Positions 17,770 to 24,360 of a stretch of 57,641 bases of DNA are shown in pieces (within the stretch, counting starts at the first letter, position 1; every line of letters starts with the position of its first letter). The DNA lies in contig JAEYZK010000106.1 of the NCBI GenBank assembly GCA_023428085.1, positions 1 to 57,641 of the forward strand, read 5' to 3'. A model generated the notes under the pieces. It saw only the letters and a list, made by a program, of their open reading frames with translations, was not told the origin of the DNA and did no database searches. Source of the stretch: Pseudomonadota bacterium. GTDB taxonomy: Bacteria; Myxococcota; Myxococcia; Myxococcales; Anaeromyxobacteraceae. Both the position numbers and the translations under genes were made by a program.

Positions 17770-18510
17770 ATGCGGGAATGGCTCGTGCGGTGGACGGCCG
17801 TGGCGATGTTCGGCGTGGCGGCGGCGTGCGCCTCGAAGCAGCAGGTGGACCCCGCGAAGGAGGCCGAGGCCCGAGACACAGCGGTGGGCAGGCTCCCGGT
17901 CACCAAGCCCAAGGAGCAGCCCTTCCCCGTGATCATCGGCAGGTCGCCCGTGCGGATCGACGGAGACCTCTCCGACTGGCCGGCGATGCCGGTGGCGCGG
18001 GTGGCGAACGCCGACGGCACGCACGCCTGCAACTACCGGCTCTTCGTGGACGGCACCCGCGTCTACGCGGCGTTCGAGGTCACCGACGCCACGCCGGTCG
18101 TGAACACCGCGGGCCCGGGCCGGAACTGGCAGGGGGACGCGGTCGAGTTCTTCCTCGGCACGCACCCGGACCGGCGCGACGAGCTCAAGGAGGGGGACGT
18201 GCAGATCGTCATCAGCTACAACCCCCAGGCGCCGGTCGTCTGGAACTACTTCAGCCACAGGCCCCTGACGGACGCGGCCGTGGTGGTGAAGGACGCGCCG
18301 GGCGGCTGGCGCGTCGAGGCGAGCTTCGCGCTGGCCGAGCTCGGGCTCGCGCCGCCGGCGCCCGCGCCGGGCGCGCCGGTGTGGGTGGACTTCGCCCTCG
18401 ACAACGCGGACACGCTCGGCCGTTCGCTCCAGCTCACGTGGCACGGGGACTCGGAGATCTACAAGACCCCCAAGCTGTGGAAGAAGACGGAGTTCGCCGC
18501 GCAGCCCTGA
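17770..18510 (+). CDS. Lipoprotein with CBM9-like carbohydrate-binding domain
   Basis: A 246-residue exported lipoprotein. The signal peptide ends in VAAAC, followed by a charged linker. Then comes a domain beginning VRIDGDLSDWPAMP, with WQGDAVEFFLGTHP and a terminal LGRSLQLTWHGD. This IDG-x2-x-DW and D-x-VE-x-F/Y-pattern is the hallmark of family 9 carbohydrate-binding modules, which bind the ends of polysaccharides. No catalytic domain is attached. Start ATG 17770 is set by GGAGGGAGATC; an earlier in-frame ATG lacks a signal peptide. It follows the glycosidase gene by 108 bases on the same strand, so the two may act together on the same glycan outside the cell. Confidence 0.82.
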   Translation: MREWLVRWTAVAMFGVAAACASKQQVDPAKEAEARDTAVGRLPVTKPKEQPFPVIIGRSPVRIDGDLSDWPAMPVARVANADGTHACNYRLFVDGTRVYAAFEVTDATPVVNTAGPGRNWQGDAVEFFLGTHPDRRDELKEGDVQIVISYNPQAPVVWNYFSHRPLTDAAVVVKDAPGGWRVEASFALAELGLAPPAPAPGAPVWVDFALDNADTLGRSLQLTWHGDSEIYKTPKLWKKTEFAAQP

Positions 18511-18530
18511 TCGGCCGGCGCGCGGCGATC

Positions 18531-19598
18531 TCAGAAGTCGTCGATCCGTGTCCCGCTCCGCCCGGCGACGCCCTCGGCGCCGCCGGCGCGCAGCCGGGCC
18601 TGCTCCTCCGGGGTGACGTAGACCTCGTCCCAGAACCGCAGCGCGTGGCCGGGCCGCACCCCCGGCGCCGCCAGCTCCTCCTCGAGCACGAGGTCGCGCA
18701 GGCAGAGCTCCGCCTCGTTGAAGCCGAAGCCGGCGCGCATCACCGCCGAGCTGGAGAAGCGCGGGTTGATCTCGAAGATCCGCGGGCCGTCCGCGGTCTT
18801 CCGGAGCTGCACGTTGATCGGCCCGACCAGCGCGAACGCGTCGGCGGCGCGGCGCGAGACCGCGTCGATCTCGGCGTCCCGGACCACCTCGGCCTTGTAG
18901 GTGAGCCCCGCCGCGAGCGTCCGCCGGAAGACGATGGTGCCCACCGTGCCGCGTCGCGGGCTCCGGTACACGCCCACGCTGTACTCCTGGTCGTCCGGCC
19001 GGAGGTACTCCTGGACGACCGCGTCCGGCACGAGCCGCAGCGCCGCGCGGAGCGTCGCCTCGTCGGGCACGATGTGCAGCCCCCGCGACCCCGACCCGTG
19101 GCGCGGCTTCACGACGAGCGGGAAGGGGTGGCGGGCGAGCAGGGCGCCGAGCCCCTCGGCGTCGCTCCCGAGCGCGGTGTCCGGCACCGGGAGGTCGCGG
19201 GCGCGCAGCGCGCCCGTGAACGTCCACTTGTCCATGAGCGTCGCGAGCGTGTCCGGCGCGTTCACGACCACCCGCGCGCCGGTGCGCCGCTCGAGCGCCG
19301 CGCGGTGGGGCGCGACGTGGACGAGCTCGGCCTCGGAGCCGAGGCAGACGAGGTGCACCCGCTCGCGAACGCAGAGCTCCTCCAGCCGGCGCAGGTACCC
19401 CGGTCCGTCCGCGGTCGCGCGCGGCAGGGTGTAGGCCACGTCCGCGCGATGGAGGCCCACCGAGCCCGGGTCGGCGTCGGTCGCCACGATCCGCGGCGCG
19501 AGCGCCGACTGCCGGAGCGCCTTGAAGATGCTGACGCCCGGGGGAGCGCCCACCCCGGTGACGAGGGCCGTCAGGGCCCCGTGCGCGTGCGTTCCCAT
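18531..19598 (-). CDS. ATP-grasp enzyme (CarB-like ligase)
   Basis: A 355-residue protein with a pre-ATP-grasp Rossmann domain (opens ALVTGVGAPPGVSIFKALR) and an ATP-grasp domain. The nucleotide-binding stretch is PFPLVVKPRHGSGSRG, and the metal-binding end is GPRIFEINPRFSSSA. Such enzymes form amide or peptide-like bonds from a carboxylate and an amine using ATP. In polysaccharide loci they are proposed to attach amino acids or similar groups to sugars; this is inference here. Start ATG 19598 is preceded by GGAGGGAAC. It overlaps the end of the initiating-transferase gene by 28 bases, giving a leftward run PHP hydrolase - transferase - ATP-grasp. It ends 20 bases from the convergent CBM9-like gene. 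Confidence 0.85.
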   Translation of the reverse strand: MGTHAHGALTALVTGVGAPPGVSIFKALRQSALAPRIVATDADPGSVGLHRADVAYTLPRATADGPGYLRRLEELCVRERVHLVCLGSEAELVHVAPHRAALERRTGARVVVNAPDTLATLMDKWTFTGALRARDLPVPDTALGSDAEGLGALLARHPFPLVVKPRHGSGSRGLHIVPDEATLRAALRLVPDAVVQEYLRPDDQEYSVGVYRSPRRGTVGTIVFRRTLAAGLTYKAEVVRDAEIDAVSRRAADAFALVGPINVQLRKTADGPRIFEINPRFSSSAVMRAGFGFNEAELCLRDLVLEEELAAPGVRPGHALRFWDEVYVTPEEQARLRAGGAEGVAGRSGTRIDDF

Positions 19599-20227
19599 CC
19601 CGTTCCCTCCCCGAGGCGCCCGGGCAGGCTCGCCCCGCGCCGGCTCAGCACCACCCCGAACGTCCGCCACACGATCCGCAGGTCGCGGCCGAGGGTCCAG
19701 CCGTCGAGGTACTCGAGGTCGAGCGCGATCCGCTCCGACCAGGGCAACACGTTGCGCCCGTTCACCTGCGCCCACCCGGTGATCCCCGGCCGGACGGCGA
19801 GCCGCCGCCGCTGCGCCGGCGTGTAGCGCTCGACGTGGTGGGGCAGGTCGGGCCGCGGCCCGACGAAGCTCATGTCGCCGCGGAGCACGTTCCAGAGCTG
19901 CGGGAGCTCGTCGAGGCTCGTCCTGCGGAGGATGCGGCCGGCGGGCGTGACCCGCGGGTCGTCGGCGTAGCAGTACGTCCCGAGCGACGAGCGCGGCGCG
20001 TCCTGGACCATCGTCCGGAACTTGAGGATCGTGAAGCTCCGGCCGCCCTTCCCGACCCGCCGCTGCCGGAAGAGGATCTCACCGGGCGAGCTGGCCTTCA
20101 CCACGGCCGCCACCGCGAGGAGCAGCGGAGAGAGGCCCAGGAGCAGCGCCGCCGCGAACGTCACGTCCAGCGCTCGCTTCACCGCGAGCGGGAGGCGCGG
20201 GAGGGACGGAGAGGGCGGGGAGGTCAT
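19571..20227 (-). CDS. Undecaprenyl-phosphate sugar-1-phosphate transferase (PglC/EpsL type)
   Basis: A 218-residue monotopic phosphoglycosyl transferase that starts repeat-unit assembly by moving a sugar-1-phosphate from UDP to undecaprenyl phosphate. The single re-entrant hydrophobic helix (about 20-44) is followed by RQRRVGKGGRSFTILKFRTM. The catalytic Asp-Glu pair is in SLDELPQ (Asp106-Glu107), and FVGPRP and the RPGITGWAQVNGR signature follow. The small size without extra membrane segments is typical of PglC/EpsL rather than WbaP. PglC-type enzymes often use UDP-diNAc-bacillosamine, matching the dehydratase and aminotransferase in this locus. Its first 149 bases overlap the tail of the PHP gene in another frame. 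The ATG at 20227 is the natural family start. Confidence 0.92.
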   Translation of the reverse strand: MTSPPSPSLPRLPLAVKRALDVTFAAALLLGLSPLLLAVAAVVKASSPGEILFRQRRVGKGGRSFTILKFRTMVQDAPRSSLGTYCYADDPRVTPAGRILRRTSLDELPQLWNVLRGDMSFVGPRPDLPHHVERYTPAQRRRLAVRPGITGWAQVNGRNVLPWSERIALDLEYLDGWTLGRDLRIVWRTFGVVLSRRGASLPGRLGEGTGWERTRTGP

Positions 20228-20975
20228 GGAGGATCCTCGGTTCGGAGGTGAGCGGAGGGCCGTCCGCGTGGAGGCGGGCGCGGAGGGCGCGGTACGCGGC
20301 GTCGAGGCCGGGCAGGCGGCCGGCGTTCGCGTGGTAGAGCTCCAGGAGCCGGCGCTTGAGCGGGTGCTCCCGCGCCGGCGGGCGGGGCGCGCCCCGGATG
20401 CGGCGGGGCGAGGCGCCGTGCACGAACGCGGCGCCGCCGTACTCGACGCAGGTCCGGCCGATCTCGGCGGTGCGGTGCGCGTCGCTGCCCGCGACCGAGG
20501 GGAGGCCGGAGCGCAGCGCGAGGTCGTGGCTCCGCGCGTTGTTCTCGAAGGTGTCGCGCCCGTTGAAGGCCTCGAGGAGGTCCGTCCGCGCGAGCACGTC
20601 CCGTACGAAGGCGTCCGACCGGCGGCGCTCCGCCCGGAAGATCCCGCTCCCGCGCCGGAAGGGGTGGGGGAGGAGCACCTGGGCGCCCTGCGCGCGGAGG
20701 GCGTCGAGGAGGTGCGGGATCCGCCGCTCCGCGATCATGTCTCGCAGCCCCATCCCGATGACGTGCGTGCCGTCGTCGCAGGTGAACTCGCACCCGACGA
20801 CGACGTGGAGGGCGGGCGGCGCCGCCGCGGCCAGCGCCACGGCGCCCTCGATGGTGTCGTGGTCCGTCACCACGACCATCCCGAGCCCCGCGGCGAGCGC
20901 GCGCTCGAGCACCTCGGCGGCGCTCGATCGCGCATCGTGCGACGCCCAGGTGTGGAGGTGATAATCGACGCGCAA
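20079..20975 (-). CDS. PHP-domain metal-dependent hydrolase
   Basis: A 298-residue protein starting MRVDYHLHTWASHD. The PHP metal ligands are all present: HLHT (6-9), TDHD (about 37-40), a GCEF glutamate (about 61-64), HPF (about 104) and a late GSDAH. PHP proteins include phosphoesterases and the tyrosine phosphatases (CpsB/YwqE) that oppose Wzc kinases. This one has the shorter PHP layout seen in RNase AM-type and general phosphoesterases, so the phosphatase role is only a possibility. About 49 C-terminal residues (Pro/Ala/Gly/Arg-rich) lie over the start of the transferase gene and look like read-through sequence rather than a fold. A shorter original end or a frameshift are both possible. 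Confidence 0.82.
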   Translation of the reverse strand: MRVDYHLHTWASHDARSSAAEVLERALAAGLGMVVVTDHDTIEGAVALAAAAPPALHVVVGCEFTCDDGTHVIGMGLRDMIAERRIPHLLDALRAQGAQVLLPHPFRRGSGIFRAERRRSDAFVRDVLARTDLLEAFNGRDTFENNARSHDLALRSGLPSVAGSDAHRTAEIGRTCVEYGGAAFVHGASPRRIRGAPRPPAREHPLKRRLLELYHANAGRLPGLDAAYRALRARLHADGPPLTSEPRILHDLPALSVPPAPPARGEASAGRDVRGGAAPGPLSAAPRGGGRGEGQLAR

Positions 20976-21055
20976 GGCAGCGCCCCCCGGCTGCCAGGCA
21001 CGATGGTCATCGCCCGGCGGCGCGGCGCCCGTGCCACGAGGGGCTGCTCACTCGG

Positions 21056-21072
21056 GAGGGCAGGGGGCCCTC
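21056..21072. terminator. Hairpin at the stop codon of the ChaB-like gene
   Basis: GAGGGC-AGGGG-GCCCTC, a 6-bp stem that overlaps the stop codon of the last gene in the three-gene repeat-protein cluster. It may mark the end of that transcript; there is no T-run. Confidence 0.3.
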
Positions 21073-21451
21073 ACTGCGCCCTGGCGATCGCCCGCGCCAG
21101 GTCCTCCTTCGTCATCCTGGACGCGCCACGGATCCCGAGGCGCCGCGCCCGGGTCTGGAGCTCCTGCTTCGTGTGCCCGAACAGGTCCACGCCGCCGAAG
21201 GTCTCGCCCTTTCCTTCCCGCTTCTCCTTGGTCGAGCGGGTGGAGCGCGGGTCCGACGGCCCCTTCCGCTTCTTGGGCGCCCAGCGGTCCTCGACCTTCT
21301 CGAACGTCCGCTTGAGCGAAGCCATGGCGGTCCGGTGGGCCCGCTCGCCCTCGCCGTACTGCTCGACCGCGCGGTCGTGCGTCTTCTTCCACGTGCGCTG
21401 CGCCTTGGCCGGGGAGCGCCGCAGCGTCCCCGGGAGCTCGTCCTGTGGCAT
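21071..21451 (-). CDS. ChaB-family protein with C-terminal Rho-N/SAP-like domain
   Basis: A 126-residue basic protein. The N-terminal half (about 4-58) follows the ChaB family: LPGTLRRSPAKAQRTWKKTH, then ERAHRTAMASLKRTFEKVEDRWAPK. ChaB was named as a cation-transport regulator, but its mechanism is unknown. A Lys-rich linker (about 60-82) leads to GHTKQELQTRARRLGIRGA with MTKEDLARAIARAQ, a helix-extended-loop-helix like the Rho N-terminal or SAP domains that bind nucleic acid. The start ATG 21451 has a strong AGGAGG. It lies 55 bases downstream of the 945-residue repeat protein and is the last gene of that cluster. A nucleic-acid-binding role is inferred. Confidence 0.82.
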   Translation of the reverse strand: MPQDELPGTLRRSPAKAQRTWKKTHDRAVEQYGEGERAHRTAMASLKRTFEKVEDRWAPKKRKGPSDPRSTRSTKEKREGKGETFGGVDLFGHTKQELQTRARRLGIRGASRMTKEDLARAIARAQ

Positions 21452-21506
21452 CGACGTCCTCCTGCGCGAAAGGTCGTCACGCGCGCCGGAGCCCGCAAAG
21501 GGAGCA

Positions 21507-24344
21507 TCACCCGCCTGGGCGCGACGACCCCGGCGCTCGCCGCGGCGGGGGCAGGCGGCCCAGGAGCTCGTAGTGGACGTCCCTGCCGTAGACGTTCGAG
21601 CCGGGGAGGGCGAGGCGGGCGAGGATCGTCTTGTAGAGCTCCGTCTTCGCCGCGTGCCTGCCGTGGGGGCGCGGATGCCAGTCGAGGACCGCGAGCTCGC
21701 GGTCGCGCACGAGCACGGCATCCAGGCGCAGCTTGCCGATGGGGGTGTCGCGGCCAACCGCGATCCACCGCCCGATCCTCCCAGCGGCGAGATCGGCGGC
21801 GATGGGCTCGACGAGGGCGGCCGTCCCGTGCGGATCGTGGGCGGCGGCGACCCGCACCGCGAGCTCGCGCGCGTTCGCGCGCACGAAGTCCTGCACCTTC
21901 TGCTCGAGGAAGGCCGTGTCGAGGGTCCTGCCGCCGGCGAGCTGGGCCGCCAGCGTCCCCATCGTCGGCTCGGTCAGGAGACGCGGGTCGAGCGTGGCGA
22001 GCTCCTCCATCGCCCGGTGGAGCGCACCGCCGGCGATCGGCCCGACGGCGAGGGCGCGCCGCATGGCCTCCTGGAGTCGCTCCTGCCGCGCGGCCTGCGC
22101 TCCCGGCGTCGCGTCGGGCCTGGACGCCTCGGCCCTCCGGGCGAGCTCGTCGATGGCGCCGAAGAGGTTCGGCGGAGGTCTGCCCCGACGCTCCGCGCGC
22201 CTGTCGCCGGCGAGCGCCAGGGCCGCGTTGAGCTCGGGGACGAGGCGCGCCTGCAGCGCGGTGAGGAGCTGCCGGAACTCGGCGTCGTCCGGCAACCCCG
22301 TGCGAACCCGGGTCTCCGGGATGCCACCGCGCGCCCGCTCGGTGGCGAGCCGGCGTCGGTCCTCGTCCGCGAGGCGCACCCGCTCGAGCTCCGCGTGGCG
22401 CACGTCCTCGTCGCGGCGGATGCGCTCGGCCGCGAGCCGCCTGTCCTCCTCTCCGCGACGGACCCGCTCGACCGCGGATCGCGCTTCCTCGACGCGCCGG
22501 TCGTCGTCGGTCCTCCTGATCCGCTCGGCGGCGAGCCGCTTGTCGTCCTCCTCGCGGCGGACCCGCTCGACGGCCACGCGAGCGTCCTCGATGCTCCGGG
22601 CCTCGTCGGTTCTCCGGATCCGCTCGACGGCGAGGCGTTTGTCATCCTTGTCCCGTCGCACACGCTCGACGGCGATGCGTGTGTCGTCCTCCTCGCGGCG
22701 CACGCGCTCGACCCCGACTCGCTTGTCGTCCTCCTCGCGGCGGACCCGCTCGACCGCCACGCGAGCGTCCTCGATGCTCCGGGCCTCGTCGGTTCTCCGG
22801 ATCCGCTCGACGGCGATGCGCTTGTCGTCCTCGTCCCGGCGCACGCGCTCGACGGCGATCCGCTTGTCGTCCTCCTCGCGGCGCACGCGCTCGACGGCCA
22901 CGCGAGCGTCCTCGATGCTCCGGGCCTCATCGGTTCTCCGGATCCGCTCGACGGCGATGCGTTTGTCGTCCTCGTCGCGTCGCACACGCTCGACGGCGAT
23001 GCGCCTGTCGTCCTCGTCCCGTCGCACGCGCTCGACGGCGATGCGCCTGTCGTCCTCGTCCCGTCGCACACGCTCGACGGCGATCCGTTTGTCGTCCTCC
23101 TCGCGGCGGACCCGCTCGACGGCCACGCGAGCGTCCTCGATGCTCCGGGCCTCGTCGGTTCTCCGGATCCGCTCCACGGCGATGCGTTTGTCGTCCTCGT
23201 CGCGTCGCACACGCTCGACGGCGAGCCGTTTGTCGTCCTCCTCCCGGCGCACGCGCTCGACCCCGACTCGCTTGTCGTCCTCCTCGCGGCGGACCCGCTC
23301 GACCGCGATGCGCGCATCCTCGACGCGCCGGGCGTCGTCGGCGCTCCGGACCCGCTCGACGGCGATCCGCTTGTCGTCCTCTTCGCGACGGACCCGCTCG
23401 ACCGCCACGCGCGCGTCGTCGATCCGCCGGGCGTCGTCTGTCCCGCGGATCCGCTCGACCGCGATCCGCTTGTCGTCCTCCTCGCGGCGGACCCGCTCGA
23501 CGGCGATCCGCTCGGCGTTCTCGCGGCTGACGCGGAGGTCGTCCTGGCGCTGGGCGGCGATGGCCTCGGTGGCGCGCGCCTCGCTCACGCGGAGGTCGGC
23601 CTGGCGCTGCGCGTCGGCGGCCTCGGTGGCGCGCGCCTCGCTCACGCGGAGGTCGGCCTGGCGCTGCGCGTCGGCGGCCTCGCTGGAGCGTGCCTCGCTC
23701 ACGCGGAGGTCCGCCTGGCGCTGCGCGTCGGCGGCCTCGCTGGCCCGCGCCTCGCTGACGCGGAGGTCCGCCTGGCGCTGCGCGTCGATGGCCTCCCGGG
23801 CGCGCGCCTCGCTCACGCGCTGCGCGGCGCGATCGTCCTCGTTCGTGCGCGCGGGCCGCTCCACCTGCTCGCGCGGCGCGGGCCGTGCGATCTCGACCGA
23901 GCGCCGCCCCTCGTCGAGGTCCCGCCCGCGGAGTCCCTCGCTGGCGACCCGGAGCTGATCCGTCTGCGCACGTTCCCCCTGCTGGCGCACGGCCTCGGCC
24001 ATGTGCCTGGAGCGGTCCTCCTCCCTGCGCGCCTCCTCCCAGCGGTAGCGGTTGCTGTGCGGGTCCTCGCGCGGCGCGGTGCTGACGTCGCGGTACCGGA
24101 CCTCGCGCTCCATCCCGGCGGCGCGGACCGCGTCGTCCGCGCGCCGTCGGGCCTCCAGGGCCCGCAGGTGGACCTCATGGCCCGCGTACTGCCGGGCCAT
24201 CTCGAGCTCCTGGAGGCGCGCACGCCCCTGTGCTTCCTGGGTGATCCGGAGCTGCCGCTCGATCGCTGCGGCCTCCTGGACTCGACGGTTGTTCTCCTCG
24301 ATCGCCTTCCGCGCCGCCTCTCTCGCCGCGTCGTCGTCCGCCAT
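21507..24344 (-). CDS. Giant tandem-repeat charged-helix protein with C-terminal nuclease-like domain (unassigned)
   Basis: A 945-residue protein that I do not recognise as a family. There is no signal peptide or membrane segment. Residues 1-175 are highly charged helix. Residues 176-270 are five 19-residue repeats (RVSEARASEAADAQRQADL). Residues 277-672 are about 18 14-residue units (REEDDKRIAVERVR) with seven 19-residue units (RTDEARSIEDARVAVERVR) interspersed. The E/D-K/R spacing suits a rigid single alpha-helix or coiled coil of roughly 60 nm or more if continuous (estimate: about 500 residues at 0.15 nm). Residues 680-945 look globular. They contain KLRLDAVLVRDRELAVLDWH and KTELYKTIL (about 871-908), which resembles restriction-endonuclease-like toxin cores, but the usual E-x-K reads D-W-H. 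It starts 16 bases after the delta-60 protein stop. Confidence 0.85.
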   Translation of the reverse strand: MADDDAAREAARKAIEENNRRVQEAAAIERQLRITQEAQGRARLQELEMARQYAGHEVHLRALEARRRADDAVRAAGMEREVRYRDVSTAPREDPHSNRYRWEEARREEDRSRHMAEAVRQQGERAQTDQLRVASEGLRGRDLDEGRRSVEIARPAPREQVERPARTNEDDRAAQRVSEARAREAIDAQRQADLRVSEARASEAADAQRQADLRVSEARSSEAADAQRQADLRVSEARATEAADAQRQADLRVSEARATEAIAAQRQDDLRVSRENAERIAVERVRREEDDKRIAVERIRGTDDARRIDDARVAVERVRREEDDKRIAVERVRSADDARRVEDARIAVERVRREEDDKRVGVERVRREEDDKRLAVERVRRDEDDKRIAVERIRRTDEARSIEDARVAVERVRREEDDKRIAVERVRRDEDDRRIAVERVRRDEDDRRIAVERVRRDEDDKRIAVERIRRTDEARSIEDARVAVERVRREEDDKRIAVERVRRDEDDKRIAVERIRRTDEARSIEDARVAVERVRREEDDKRVGVERVRREEDDTRIAVERVRRDKDDKRLAVERIRRTDEARSIEDARVAVERVRREEDDKRLAAERIRRTDDDRRVEEARSAVERVRRGEEDRRLAAERIRRDEDVRHAELERVRLADEDRRRLATERARGGIPETRVRTGLPDDAEFRQLLTALQARLVPELNAALALAGDRRAERRGRPPPNLFGAIDELARRAEASRPDATPGAQAARQERLQEAMRRALAVGPIAGGALHRAMEELATLDPRLLTEPTMGTLAAQLAGGRTLDTAFLEQKVQDFVRANARELAVRVAAAHDPHGTAALVEPIAADLAAGRIGRWIAVGRDTPIGKLRLDAVLVRDRELAVLDWHPRPHGRHAAKTELYKTILARLALPGSNVYGRDVHYELLGRLPPPRRAPGSSRPGG
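22329..23516 (-). repeat. Coding tandem repeat array, 42- and 57-base units
   Basis: About 25 in-frame units in the rod gene, most 42 bases (14 residues, consensus REEDDKRIAVERVR) with 57-base units (19 residues) inserted every two to five units. Several 57-base copies are almost identical at DNA level, for example those encoding RTDEARSIEDARVAVERVR near 22570, 22755, 22905 and 23125. This suggests recent duplication or gene conversion. All unit lengths are multiples of three, so copy-number change keeps the frame. Confidence 0.95.
23535..23819 (-). repeat. Five tandem 57-base coding repeats
   Basis: Five consecutive 19-residue units, consensus RVSEARATEAADAQRQADL, with only a few substitutions between copies. 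They precede the 14/19-residue array. The shared period and the R-x2-EAR-x2-E-x-A/D pattern suggest kinship with the 19-residue units further on. Confidence 0.95.
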
Positions 24345-24360
24345 CGCGCCCTCCGCCCAC

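Noticed and set aside
22329..23819. Repeat array considered as CRISPR
   Set aside because: Units are contiguous without unique spacers, protein-coding and multiples of three; no cas genes are present.
21733..23958. Plus-strand open frame with Ser/Arg repeats opposite the rod gene
   Set aside because: Its repeats are only the complement of the 42/57-base units; the minus frame has the ribosome site, start and plausible helix, so this is a shadow.
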